In this document: positions 21,610 through 31,939 of the stretch, one piece after another
Layout: every line of letters starts with the position of its first letter
How positions within the stretch are numbered: the first letter of the stretch is position 1
Position numbers and translations under genes: made by a program
Notes under the pieces: generated by a model
What the model was told of the DNA's origin: nothing
The model's database searches: none
The model's input: the letters and a program-made list of their open reading frames with translations, nothing else
Assembly (NCBI GenBank): GCA_964017065.1
Contig: OZ024785.1
Span: forward strand, 14,277,592-14,341,591
Source: Haliclona indistincta
Taxonomy: Eukaryota; Porifera; Demospongiae; Haplosclerida; Chalinidae
Length of the DNA: 64,000 bases
Reading direction: 5' to 3'

Positions 21610-22771
21610 TCAGTGTACCTGATCGATTGCTATGTCAAAGAAAACGTCTCCTATACAGTTGAAATACTGTTTTGCCTTCTTAATGTTGCCTGACCCTTCT
21701 TTTACAAATCGCTGGTGGTCTGATCTTAGAGATTGCGAGGTGCGGACTTCACTGCGTCCTCTGGTGGACAAAGGAATTTTTATGTCAGCCTTGTTTACCT
21801 TGCACCACAAACAGCAGTGTCTACCTATAATTTAAGTGCATCATTAATTAGAAATGTTGTTTGATGTAAACATACCTGAAGCTCCTGATAGCCCATAGCA
21901 AGTGGATAGGAACTCATAGTCACCAGAAAAAAACAGGTGAAGCTTGTAGGAGCTATGTGCGTATAGGTATGTATAATGTCAAAGATTTAGTTTTGATTAA
22001 ATCTACCTCCATTCCATTCCTTCTAATTCTGTGATATGATCCTTGTATTGATCAAGGGCTGTATGCAAGTTGTACGTACAGTTTCCAGCTCTGTAGACAG
22101 CCAAAAGTGTTGTATTTTTGATCGAGTTCGGGTGGGGTACATTCATAACTTGCAACGTAAACTTAAAACTTTTTCATCAGCTGGTATGGCACCATTGTGC
22201 CATGTGAACCCAGTTGATGACCTATGATTACAGTTACTTGTATAGTTTGGTGTTGTTGTTAAATTGATTACCTCTGCTGTGCTAATCGATTGCTAACTTT
22301 CCGTATCAGGTTGGGAACAAACACAAATGGAGCCTCGCATATCCTCTCTCCTCCCCCATCCTTTGGAAAGTTAAAAGGAACCATTTCACAAGCCAAATTA
22401 TCTCCAACTTCGGCTGAAGCTAAAGCTCTCTGCTTCCTCTCACTCGCCAAGGTAATCTTGAAAATCTTCAGCCACCTATGCACATACAATTGACTTGTGT
22501 ACTATTAAACTAGTCATATCTGTATACCTCCTCAGAGTCCTCAGCTTAGTCCATGGTATGGCTAGTGTATTTTTTATGGCAGTGCCTGCTCTGCTGGAAT
22601 TTCTAGAGGCACAGCCTCTTGTAGTAGCCTTTCCCTCTGCTCTTTGGTTAACATTCTGACCTCCTCCTCTAGATCTAACCCTAGAGTACTGCGAGTCTCT
22701 TGAACATGCTGCATACGCCTTTTGAGAGTTTTTCTTGTAGCATCGACTGAATCAACTTGCTTCTGTTGCAC
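21610..22771 (-). pseudogene. Multi-copy family B protein, five exons, decayed
   Basis: Exons with GT...AG borders read in order: DLEEEVRMLTKEQRERLLQE, then (after a frame change) IPWTKLRTLRR; RWLKIFKITLASERKQRALA, then APFVFVPNLIRKVSNRLAQQ; FTWHNGAIPADE, then VMNVPHPNSIKNTTLLAVYR and LDQYKDHITELEGMEW; FSGDYEFLSTCYGLSGASG; and GRHCCLWCKVNKADIKIPLS, then KKAKQYFNCIGDVFFDIAID. This order fits a recurrent uncharacterised sponge and cnidarian family. Between ADE and the next block, a stretch I would expect from other members is missing and the frame changes. This copy is therefore broken. A separate end of the same family lies at 29040-29246. Confidence 0.6.
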
Positions 22772-22789
22772 TGGTATTAGAGTGATTGG

Positions 22790-24110
22790 CTGTAAATTGG
22801 TGACACCTGCCTTCTATATCTCTTTCTGGAGATTATGCATACACCTGACGAGAGAGGCAAGCAGATTAGTCGATATAACTCCCATTCTGCTCCCACCCTT
22901 AGATTGCATATGCATTAACCCGGTATCTAAGGCAATGAAGACCACAGTACAAATAATGAAGTGCACATTCATAATTATCTCTCTACACTAAGCACTACAG
23001 GAATGTTAGACAGCATGCATTACTCCTCAGGCACTACTGACATTGTAAAGTGCAAACTTGAGTAAATGGCTCGCTACTGTGTGGGCACATCTCAGTAACT
23101 CACTAAGAATGACACAGATCACGACCCTGATCCAAATTGTGATGGTTACTACAAGATTGTGGATCATTAGAAATACTGTGTACAGAAATATAATGTATGT
23201 GTAGCTAACATGGCAACCATACAAATCAAAGGCATCGCATATCATGTAGACCACGAAATGTATGCAGAGTCAGCAAAACGGTTTTTATGCATTACTGATC
23301 GGAGAGTTAGCAAGCAATAATGAGCATGCAAAGTGTAAATGCGAAACCACAGCTTGCATATAATTACATGCTACTGTCAACTCCCATCATCTTATTAACT
23401 CACCAAGAATAGAGAAAAACATCGCTTGTTCCAACACTATTGAAAAAATTGTAGATCATCCCACCCATATACTACCATATACCACATTAAATGGAATGAG
23501 AGCACGCGGTAGAGGATAGCACTCTTAACATAACTGCTTACTTCTTTGATGCCTTTACCACACTCTTTTGTTCTTCGGGTATGGCTAAGTTCACCCATCC
23601 TGGTGCCGGAAGTCACGTGGCAAGGGCGTGGTTTGATATGCGCTCTGCCCCTAAATAGCCTCGCCTTAGAGCCCAGACAGTCACACATCAGTGCAGTGAC
23701 TCCAGTGAGCTGATCAGAGACGTGAGGATGCTCAGCTGGTCTACACAGACAGCAGCAATCATTATCAGGTAACCAAGGGTGGGGTGTTGAGATAGAAATA
23801 TGTATATAACAGAACATACTAGTGTATATTAATGTGTATACTGAGTTTATACACAGTTCAATGACTTGTGATTGGTATCTGTAAAGGATTTGACTTGAGG
23901 CTTAATGGTACTGCATAGTTCAGTGTTACAATCTACATTGCTATCATAGTGTGTGTTGGGATAGTATAGGAGTTCGATGTGGCTTTGTTGAGTAGTGAAC
24001 AACTCATCTAGTTATTGTTCACAGTGACAGGATAATGTAGATTCTTAGTTGTTAGTGGCTTAGCATTACTACTATGGTGAAAGTATTACTACAGAAATTT
24101 TTACAAACCT
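22790..24110. other. No gene recognised
   Basis: 23437-23817 has a 126-codon minus ORF without recognisable features. A CCACGTGACTTCCGG segment near 23615 resembles promoter E-box/ETS sites but was not called. The rest is AT-rich. Confidence 0.5.
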
Positions 24111-24118
24111 TTTGATGA

Positions 24119-24640
24119 ACAGTGTCGGCCTCTTCAATACTGACAGTACTGCGACAAAGTGTGGAATATATCGATGCAAAGTCTTATAAAAATTAAGAAT
24201 ACATAGATTATGTTACATAATAATAATGAAAAAAAATACCTTCCACAGCTGTGAAATTGGAGTCACAATGAGTTCAGGGAGTAGGTCAGAGAAATTATGC
24301 AGTGAAGAAGTTTCAACTTCTCAGTACCATTGAGAGATGTCCATTTGTATTGTCCCTTCAGGACTCTGCCAGTGGAGTCTCTCTCCTGCCATACTGCAAA
24401 AGGCACACCTACGAAATTGTATGTAATCAAACAAAACGAAATGCACTATTGTGATCCATGTACCATATGAGCGTATGATAGCAATAAGACGGTCCAAATT
24501 ATTAGTGTAATTTTGGCGTTGATGGATGTCAAACGTGACCATCTTCCATATCAAGTTACGTAGCATGACGTCAGTGACCCTCAGCATTAGTTGTAGTACA
24601 TCAACAACAACCTGGACCTGTTAATGATGTAATGTAGATT
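24119..24640 (-). pseudogene. Multi-copy family A, C-terminal exons
   Basis: An exon after AACAG at about 24620 reads VLQLMLRVTDVMLRNLIWKM, then NLDRLIAIIRSYG, ending at a GTACATGG donor. The next, after TTTCGTAG, reads VPFAVWQERDSTGRVLKGQY, then KWTSLNGTEKLKLL. A one-base frame change leads to HNFSDLLPELIVTPISQLWK. A further exon (about 24119-24190) reads FASIYSTLCRSTVSIEEADT. LRVTDVxxxNLI...W.SL.G.EK..LL is the downstream part of proteins whose upstream part is seen at 30.7-31.9 kb. The assignment to one family is from memory of such proteins. Confidence 0.5.
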
Positions 24641-24838
24641 GCATGCCTCTATAACAGTGTAATTTCAGCTTGTGTAGTCTGTGAGTGTGTGGACTAGCGG
24701 CAAATTTTTGCGACTAAAGCCTGATTGGTTGCTGACACGAGCCTGCATAGTAAGATATATTAATGACCTGTAGTCAGGAAGCAAGGTATATCTATATTAC
24801 TTATTTCTTCCTTAAAAAAGTCATCAAAGTCCCCACTG

Positions 24839-25102
24839 TCAAATCCAATTGTTCTGAAAGAATTTCAAAGCTCCGCCCCTACTGCTTATACTACTACTAC
24901 TACTACAGCTTGTCACACGTGGCCTTGGTCGTGGTACTATTTGTATTCTAGGAGTTGATGGTGTGTACAGCCGACGACTGGTGGTCATTGTCAGCTTCAC
25001 ATGATGCTCATCAGCTAATCTCTCCAAACTTTCCACCAGCTCATCTAGAATGCTACTACTATACTCAATTTCAACCTGAGCACATGATTTAACACTTATC
25101 AT
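24839..25102 (-). CDS. Possible exon, unknown protein
   Basis: The frame reads VEIEYSSSILDELVESLERL, then ADEHHVKLTMTTSRRLYT and a Pro/Ser-rich tail. It lies upstream of the family A exons in the same direction and might be their 5' part, but it does not resemble the family A N-terminus found at 7.4 and 31.6 kb. Confidence 0.25.
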   Translation of the reverse strand: MISVKSCAQVEIEYSSSILDELVESLERLADEHHVKLTMTTSRRLYTPSTPRIQIVPRPRPRVTSCSSSSSISSRGGALKFFQNNWI

Positions 25103-25248
25103 TTGACGAATGTGTAAAAATTAATACATGACTAAGCTATCTAGCAACCTACTTTCAGCTCCACAGACTTGCACTCCGTATGTAGTATGTGCTTGTTGGG
25201 TAAGCAATCGTTTAGATACGTTTTTTTACATGTTCGTTTACTGGTGCT

Positions 25249-25785
25249 TAGTCTCGCGGGCCAGACGTTCTGAGGGAACGTCTGGTCACTAAGGCCAGGT
25301 TTTCGTGGCACAATGGAATGTGAACAAACGACACGTCACGCTTGAAATCACGTGTTTTAGTCGACGTCACCAGTCTAGTTAGCAAGCGTGTAGCATGTTA
25401 ACAGGCATTTAGCATGCTAAAACTCTTCCTAGAGCAATACCAACCTGGTTGGCTACAATCGCGATGTTCATAATCGCTGGAGCAGTCTTGAGACAACAAG
25501 AGAACCATTGCGTGAACATGAATCATGTACAATATACCGTCAGCAGCATCGAGAACAACGAGTAGCAGGTAATAGCCGTCGCTTTTAAGACTTTTCACGA
25601 CGAACACGCCAGTTTTGGCAGCTAAAAAGCTCTGTAAACAGCTTCATGCGCAATCGCGCCCCGTAGTCACGTGAAAACCCACGCAATTGATTGCTTATGA
25701 GGGCGCGCCGGAATGTTGGCGTCGCTCACAGAAACCTGGCCTTAGTGACCAGACGTTCCCCCAGAACGTCTGGCCCGCGAGACTA
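25249..25785. mobile_element. TAGTCTCG-ended TIR element with 9-bp TSD
   Basis: A 537-bp element. Terminal inverted repeats are 54 bp (25249-25302 and 25732-25785) with one mismatch, beginning TAGTCTCGCGGGCCAGACGT. Each TIR is itself partly self-complementary (CCAGACGTTC...GAACGTCTGG). The 9-bp direct repeat ACTGGTGCT lies on both sides (25240-25248 and 25786-25794). A 9-bp duplication fits Mutator-like elements. The interior has a 69-codon minus ORF with no recognised domain, so the element is probably non-autonomous. The same 8-nt terminus type and TSD length recur at 61037-61619. Confidence 0.9.
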
Positions 25786-26168
25786 ACTGGTGCTAGTGCT
25801 ACGAGAAGTTCGTTACTAAAGGCGGGAGCCATTTTCTAATAAATTTCAAAACGTGCCGCCATTTTACTGCCAAGGTCACTTCCCTTTTATACGCCAAAAA
25901 CAGGAAGCGTATGCGTACGTGCGCAATCGGCGTTTATATAGTCAGCCTTTTCGTTTAATGGGACAGTGAAAGTATGCCTTACTGTATCAAGTTTTACAAT
26001 GCAGGTTTATTTTAAATGGAGAAAGGTATTCACTCAGTACATGAAACGAATGGATCTATCTCTTCCGTTCTATTACTACACGGGGAGTAACAGATTCTAT
26101 GAAGAGGAGATGCCATCATTCAATGATGAACCTAGAAGAAAGGAGACTAGCAATCGCCTACCAAGAGC

Positions 26169-26520
26169 TTAAGTTATAGTTGCTGACACAACAATTACCA
26201 GACGTTCATCTCTTCCTATAAGATGCACACTATCCATCAGAGCAGCCTTCCATGCCATACCAGTTTGCATGTCTCCCATGGCAAACGCTCTGTCTATTGA
26301 TCGTTTTATTTCTGAGCATTCATTCTCACGACTTACAAAGAATGACTTTACACTATTTTCAATACTTCTCTCCCTCTGAATCTCGTACTGCAAAGATGAA
26401 AGGAAATTACCATTATTAAAGTTAGCAAAGAACCCCTGTCAGTACTTACATTCTCTACTCGTCTGTAGACTGCCCGGTTTACCTCTTCCAAAATGTCGGC
26501 TGGTATCTCATACCACACAG
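26169..26520 (-). CDS. Possible exon pair, unknown protein
   Basis: An exon reading WYEIPADILEEVNRAVYRRV ends at a GTAAGT donor at about 26455. The next exon (26393-26169) reads YEIQRERSIENSVKSFFVSR, then RSIDRAFAMGDMQTGMAWKA. A similar exon border and peptide (VYSLVEN, then YENYVRDLVERQRRRDE) is at 49750-49880, so this is a repeated family. No domain was recognised. Confidence 0.3.
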
Positions 26521-26539
26521 TTTTCTACCAACCCTCAAA

Positions 26540-26740
26540 TTTGTCATTTTCTGGCCCGGAATGGAGAGAAACCTGGCCTTTTTCATCACAAGACTGTCCT
26601 CTTTCGTCAAAAATGAGCAGATTCTGTCCTGGAAACTGAAAATGTGTCAAAATCTGTCCCGAAAATGCAACGTTCAAGGAATTTCTGGCCCGAAAATGGA
26701 AAATCGGACGAGTCTCTGGCCCTGAAAGGAAGGAAGTCAT
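26540..26740. repeat. Degenerate CTGGCCCGAAAATG repeats
   Basis: Five versions of CTG(G/T)CCC(G/T)(G/A)AA occur at irregular 30-50 bp spacing. They account for the repetitive minus-strand ORF here (GPETRPIFHFRARN and similar), which I do not regard as a gene. Confidence 0.5.
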
Positions 26741-27284
26741 CCGTTGTCTTTGATTTGACTGTCTTTAATGGGTCCGTGTGTTAGACGTTCTATAAAGTTG
26801 ACAAAAGAATGGGCTTGGTGGGTGTAGCAGCGATAGCCGAGTAGTTAGTGAGTGTGAGATTGTCCACGTTGATCTCTAACTAGATGATTGTACGTTAGAC
26901 ATAAAGTGCCATTGTACACGTGTTTGCACTGTTAAGCGAAGGCTTTATCAGGTTTTAGGGTTTAGTTTTGGTACCTTGGTGCTCTATTGCATGCAATTGG
27001 TCATTATCAATTTTGTTGTGTTCTTTGAAACAATCATCGTAAATCAAACAAAGTATTATAAATGTGTGCAATAATATTGTGTTTGTGTCCAAGATGCAAT
27101 TGATTATGTGCTTCTGTTCAAGTATTTTACTCTATCTTGGATCTATACCAACAAGAAAAGAATTAAAATACCTGTTTAGCAGTTTTAGGCACTTGCACTT
27201 CCACGCTGTCTACAAATTCCCGGCACCTTCTCATTATTGGAGTAGTTTTGGCGCCGAGTTCATCTAAAAAAAAGTCACGGATAT

Positions 27285-28207
27285 ATCTGTTATGCGCAAA
27301 CCATGGATCGGGACAATCCATGGATTGCGCTGCTCAAAGTATGGATCCTTGCTTTGCGCGGGCAATCCATGGATTGCCCAGCACTTGCGCGATCCATGGA
27401 TTGCGCAACCACACATGTGTCAAGCATTCGTGCAAAAGAAGAAAGGTGATCAGTCGAGAGAAAGGAAAGGATATCGCCGGTTGCTTATCTTTCGGCTGGC
27501 GAACGGTGAGACTGAGGAGAGCAATTTCTGGCTGAAGTCTCGTGGATTTCGCCTATTAGATTACCCATGTGCAGCTCTTGGACTGAGGAACTCAAGTTAT
27601 TGTGTTTATCAGCCAAGAAAACAGCATGGAGCAGGAAGAGTCAGGCAGTCTTCCACTGAATGGTATGCAGGCGTCTGGCACACGATGTTCTCTTCAGAGA
27701 AGTATTATTTGCAATGAACTATCTCTGCTAATATTGTAGGCTGTAATACTAGTGATATTGAACTGAGAAGAACCCAGGGATATCTATAGAAGATGCTATA
27801 CATGAGGCCTTCTATTGCTAGTGTGATCACTGCATGCTCTGCCAGCTATTACAGCCTGAACTAAAGACTCATACAACCATAATTATTCATCTCATGTATC
27901 TCAACCTTGCTGCCTCAGGTATAAATGTTTATTAGCTAGAATACTATGGGCAATCAAGTTGTACAGCATTGCTGCCGGAGGTGCTTCAGTGACGAACGTC
28001 AGTGGTTTTGTAGCCAGAGTCCTCCGCTTCTCACGAACGTCCATGCATCAATGGTTTGGCCGAGATCCATACTTCGAGTCCCTCGTTTGCGCGATCCATG
28101 GATTGAGCAGACAATCCATGGATTGTTGCGCAAAGCACGGATCCATACTTTGGGCAGCGCAATCCATGGATTGTCCCGATCCATAGTTTGCGCACAACAT
28201 ATCCATC
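27285..28207. mobile_element. Foldback element with CAATCCATGGATTG palindromes
   Basis: Arms of about 120 bp (27285-27405 and 28088-28207) are inverted copies. Each arm holds three copies of a 12-14 bp palindrome. Full CAATCCATGGATTG is at 27314, 27363, 28112 and 28160, and the 12-bp core is at 27392 and 28094. GGATCGGGACAATCCATGGA and TTTGCGC-type sequences are shared. ORFs over the arms are translations of the palindrome. The ~680-bp interior has a plus frame (LANGETEESNFWLKSRGFRL, then LDYPCAALGLRNSSYCVYQP) that I do not recognise. Termini and target duplication were not resolved. Confidence 0.7.
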
Positions 28208-28339
28208 CAGTAGATCACTTGCACCTCCAGCACCACCAGCACCTTCTCCTGGTGCTGGTGCTGCCTCGCTTTGACTCGGTGCTGATGCACTCATGCTACG
28301 TTCTATAGTGTTAAATGATAAGGAGAAATGTTATCATAA

Positions 28340-28667
28340 TTTGGAGAGCACACTCCACCTTGAATAGTACGACGAATCATGTTGGAAGCGTGAATTGTAT
28401 TCGAAGTACCCTGGAAAAGACGATAGTACCTGTAAATTAAATAAAAGATCAATAAAGTCACAGTATTGAGGCTGAGGCATACTTGAATGCAGTTTGTGGC
28501 AGGTGGCCGACGTGCTTCGACACCTCCTCCACTTCTTTTTGAGACATGGTGGCTGCAACTATGGTCGACACGTGCCTGCGCACCTGTGTCGCAGTGGGCA
28601 TTTTTGAAAAACCCCTATTCTCTGACGATGGTACCCTCTCCCTAACGTGATTAACTGAACAGTGCAA
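28340..28667 (-). pseudogene. Tyrosine-recombinase-like C-terminal fragment
   Basis: The first exon reads ATQVRRHVSTIVAATMSQKE, then VEEVSKHVGHLPQTAFKYAS. The second, after TTTACAG at about 28432, reads YYRLFQGTSNTIHASNMIRR. The pattern R..ST...........HxGH......YYRL suggests the C-terminal box of tyrosine recombinases or similar Crypton-like proteins. No N-terminal part was found. Assignment is by motif only. Confidence 0.4.
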
Positions 28668-28749
28668 AGCTTTACTAGTTCGAATACTGAGCTGTAGCTG
28701 TGACAGTCATTGATGTATCATACATAGTACATGATATCGAGCTCAAATG

Positions 28750-29036
28750 TACAGCTCGCTCTCTAAACCGTGAGGTGACAGCCAGTCATTACTGTTGTAT
28801 GACTGGTGGTTCAAGGAGGCCAGAGCTGTCGTGAATGTCACGGTATTTAGCAATGCTTGCTTAAAGTTTTTTTTTGTATTTCTTGTTCTCTCTAACAAAG
28901 CCTGACTAGTGATGTTGAGTTCAGTTGCCTTTATCACCGCAGCGTCACACAGCATGTCAATGTTTTTAGCCTGTAAAGTTAACTCATTAATTTATGTATT
29001 TCGGTCTATTATTGTTATACCTTGAGACAACGATGG
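28750..29036 (-). pseudogene. hAT transposase fragment, second copy
   Basis: Closely matches 4509-4793 base for base (NIDMLCDAAVIKATELNITS, then LNTVTFTTALASLNHQSYNS). An extra in-frame stop lies near its start. The right end of homology is the same base (after CAACGATG) in both copies. The left end falls at TACAGCTC. It abuts family B sequence on the right. Confidence 0.8.
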
Positions 29037-29039
29037 CAT

Positions 29040-29246
29040 GATTCCCTATAAATGTCCCTCCGTAATTTGCCGTTGGACATTAAAGGAAGATAGTGCAATA
29101 TATAGGCGCTTAACAAAAGGCCCATCCTCTCGTTCAAATCCCTTCTTGATCTCTTTCTTACACTGCTTCAGTTGTTCATCCTGTGTTATGTAATTTGCAG
29201 TAAGCGTTCTGGGAGACCCTCTGAAAGACATTGAACACATTCTCAA
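29040..29246 (-). pseudogene. Family B C-terminal fragment
   Basis: The frame reads FRGSPRTLTANYITQDEQLK, then KGFEREDGPFVKRLYIALSS and FNVQRQ. The ending LALSSFNVQRQ with GGxFVGNH is typical of the same uncharacterised family whose middle is at 21.6-22.8 kb; here it breaks off after NVQRQ where the hAT piece starts. Confidence 0.5.
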
Positions 29247-29259
29247 TGATCTTGAGTTT

Positions 29260-30120
29260 GTATAGTCACTGATTGTGTGTGTTGTGATAATGTTGCTTTG
29301 TGAGACTGTGTATCATCACATCATGTAATATGGTGGTCCAAAACAATGGTTGTTAATAAACTTGTTCAAACTAAATTTGAAAAACTAACAAAAATACAAA
29401 ACTTTATAATTCACATTTAAAGTCAAATATCAATCAATCACTCACATCACCTATGATGATATCACCTGTGCACATTAACACACCTAGATTATTCGACACG
29501 CATTAGAGCCGATGTGATTTTTGCTGTTGATTGGCAGAGACTCAGTAAGAAAGCTTGTATTATCTGTTTGCGATAATGAAAATGCCAATGCAGTCGGTGG
29601 TGCACTGGCAGGTTGGCTGATGATCTCGTGTGCTGTTGGTTCGTGCACATGTATATGTGTTTACACCAGCTCTGTTGGTGTTCTACCATCTTTCCGAGAT
29701 GGATAAACTGATGGCAAACTGGGCAGTGGAGCTGCAGGCCTTCATGTAGCTGTTGGAGAACAGGAGATACTCTGGTAAATGATATTTCATCAACGAAGCT
29801 GTTGTCTGTGCAGATTGTTTATGTCTACACTCCCAGGTTCTACGAAAAGTCATCGGATTGATACAATAATACGTCTATACAATGAGGAATACAATAATGG
29901 ACACAGGCGGCGGAATATGTTATTTGGCTCAAGTCCTGAGATGGATATCATAATATTATATAGCAGCACTGATGATTCTGAGCAGCAGGCAGTTTTCTAT
30001 CATGAACGAAGTCTATGAGAACATAATTCTATTACATGAGGTCTTACCACATCAATTCCAAGTAAAATAGAATGATTACACTTGGCAAAATAAATAATTC
30101 TTTTAAGCTAATGTAGATAT
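29260..30120. other. No gene recognised
   Basis: AT-rich sequence. The plus ORF 29779-30018 (HRIDTIIRLYNEEYNNGHRR) has a protein-like composition but no recognised domain. Confidence 0.5.
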
Positions 30121-30127
30121 AAAGTTG

Positions 30128-30709
30128 TTACACTATATTAGGTAACTTTTTAGAATGCTCCCTCACATTGTTATTATCATGGATAATTATTATCATTATC
30201 TCAACTCTAGCTGTAGACTGCCGTCCAGGGGAAAAGCAGACTGAGGCGACTTTGCCGGGCATTGGCGTCGTCTGATCATGAGCGCCAGGCGGTTCTTGAT
30301 ATCGAACCAATCCTTTTTCTTCAGCAGGCTGTTGCTTTGATGTATGATCAGGTTGCTGCTCATCCATTGTCTCGATCAAGAAACCTGAACTGATCTGCTC
30401 TACATGTACCATAAATAAATAATTATTTCTTCGCGAAGCGGTGCAAGTGTTCGCGAAGCACGTATGTTCGTGTTCGTGAAAGACAAAGCGCACGATCATG
30501 CTGAGGCTCCTCATATTACGTGCGTACTTATGTATCGGCACACGTACCTTCCGTAATTCGACTATTGAGTACAAGTGGCTAGTTCGCGAACTTCGCGACT
30601 CTACAGTTGCGAACCTCACAAGGTGATCGCGAACACGCACAGAAACAACTTTGCCCGTTATATCTACTTTCGATCCAGAATTTGCAGCCATCTGCTCCAC
30701 CTCCTCCAA
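30128..30709 (-). CDS. 193-codon ORF of unknown function
   Basis: Starts MEEVEQMAANSGSKVDITGK. The middle is interrupted by a cluster of TTCGCGAA palindromes (30430-30640). The end (DEQQPDHTSKQQPAEEKGLV, then PGAHDQTTPMPGK) follows an acceptor-like TGTAG and may be a separate exon. It could be the downstream part of family A, which ends just upstream. No domain was recognised. Confidence 0.25.
   Translation of the reverse strand: MEEVEQMAANSGSKVDITGKVVSVRVRDHLVRFATVESRSSRTSHLYSIVELRKVRVPIHKYARNMRSLSMIVRFVFHEHEHTCFANTCTASRRNNYLFMVHVEQISSGFLIETMDEQQPDHTSKQQPAEEKGLVRYQEPPGAHDQTTPMPGKVASVCFSPGRQSTARVEIMIIIIHDNNNVREHSKKLPNIV
30425..30640. repeat. TTCGCGAA palindrome cluster
   Basis: TTCGCGAA or near versions occur at about 30432, 30451, 30583 and 30591, with GATCGCGAAC at about 30628. 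Left and right groups face each other around an unrelated core, as in a small foldback element. TIR ends were not resolved. Confidence 0.45.
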
Positions 30710-30743
30710 CTTGGTCAGGTTACTCCGTTAGCTAGATAAATAC

Positions 30744-31921
30744 TTACATCATAAGTTGGTAGTAATGTTTCCCGCATAGCCAGTGCTCGTGGCTGGTATG
30801 AATGAGCATATAAATCATGTCACGAGCGTATCCATTCATAATTTTTTCCTGGGCAGCATTTACTGCCGCTTTTACGAAAGCGGATACTTTTCGAGGCTGA
30901 ATGAGGTTGTCGATCTCCTCTAACACAGGGGCGAATGCTTCTTTGATTACAAGAAAGTTCTCTCCTTCCTTCACTGCTGCAAAAGTGTAGTTCCCTGTGC
31001 ATAATGTTGTCATAATATTAGAGTAAAGATTCAATATAAATATTACCATAACAAGAGAGAGCATTTCTGTTGAAAGGTCAGGAAAAGAGAACGAAAGAAG
31101 AGTAAATTGAGCTGTCCTCGAGAACAGCGCTCCATCACCACTCAGTTTAACGGTAACAGAACTGGTGGTGCTGGTGTTCTCGGGCATCTGTGAAACAAGA
31201 GAATGGAACTGTGAACCGTACAATAATTTCATACCTCATGTGCTAGTGCAGCTTTCAGTGTCTCTTCAACTCAATGGTCTCTGTGAGAAGCTGACGAGAC
31301 TTCTTCACTAGATGAGATCGAGGAAGTGAAGGGTGTGCCATGGATAACTCATGGTAGAACTCATCAGATACGCCAAATCTTTCGAGCAAGTAAAGAATCT
31401 GACGAACCGAATCATCGTTCTCGTCGGTTGTGCTCTCATGCATTGGCAATTCGATAGGCTTGCCCTCACTTGTCTTTACCGTAATAGACTGTACGTCAAG
31501 ACCAAAGCTCTCCACAAACCAAAGTGCCTTTTCTACCGCAGTTTTGAGTTGCGATAGTTTTCTACTCTGTTGCCGAGTAGAAAGGACACTGAACTCTCGA
31601 CCAGTGTTCACAAACTCGCTACCGAGTCTTGGTGATGGTGCATCAGATTGCGGGGGAGATCGAGATCTTGATCTCGATGCCGCGTGGCGACGAAGGTGCT
31701 CTGTCAAGGACAGATTTTTATCTTCAGCATCACGACATCTGCTTCTCTCCTCGGCTTCATCAATAGTCTCCTCCAGTTCTTGTAGCACCTGGGACGCTGA
31801 CACGGTTTCTCCCTTCCGCACCTCGAATGACGACGTCTTTTCAAGCTGCTTCATAAGTGCTCTATATCATCCAGTACCTCGAAGCCTCGACGAAACTGAT
31901 TTCTTGATAGAGCTAGCTTGT
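30744..31921 (-). pseudogene. Multi-copy family A, copy 2 (longest)
   Basis: The N-terminal part matches the 7.4-kb copy (coiled coil, then SRSRSRSPPQSDAPSPRLGS). It continues TRQQSRKLSQLKTAVEKALW, then SVRQILYLLERFGVSDEFYH, then PSLPRSHLVKKSRQLL to about 31255. The next exon, after TTTCACAG at about 31190, reads TVKLSGDGALFSRTAQFTLL, then SFSFPDLSTEML. The next reads NYTFAAVKEGENFLVIKEAF, then APVLEEIDNLIQ. The phrase KxSGDGAxFSR...LSFSF is a hallmark of a recurrent sponge and cnidarian family without a known function. A 12-bp insertion brings a TGA upstream of MKQLEK, and the expected C-terminal domain is missing here. Confidence 0.55.
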
Positions 31922-31939
31922 TGGCATGCGTATTGATAT

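Noticed and set aside
23437..23817. 126-codon minus ORF as a gene
   Set aside because: No domain, no consistent exon borders, and it contains promoter-like motifs instead.
26826..26900. tRNA-like A box (TAGCCGAGTAGTTAGTG) suggesting a SINE or tRNA gene
   Set aside because: No convincing B box, acceptor stem or poly-A/3' repeat was found.
27999..28294. Several overlapping ORFs repeating PWI/SMDC/IHGL
   Set aside because: They only translate the CAATCCATGGATTG palindromes on both strands.
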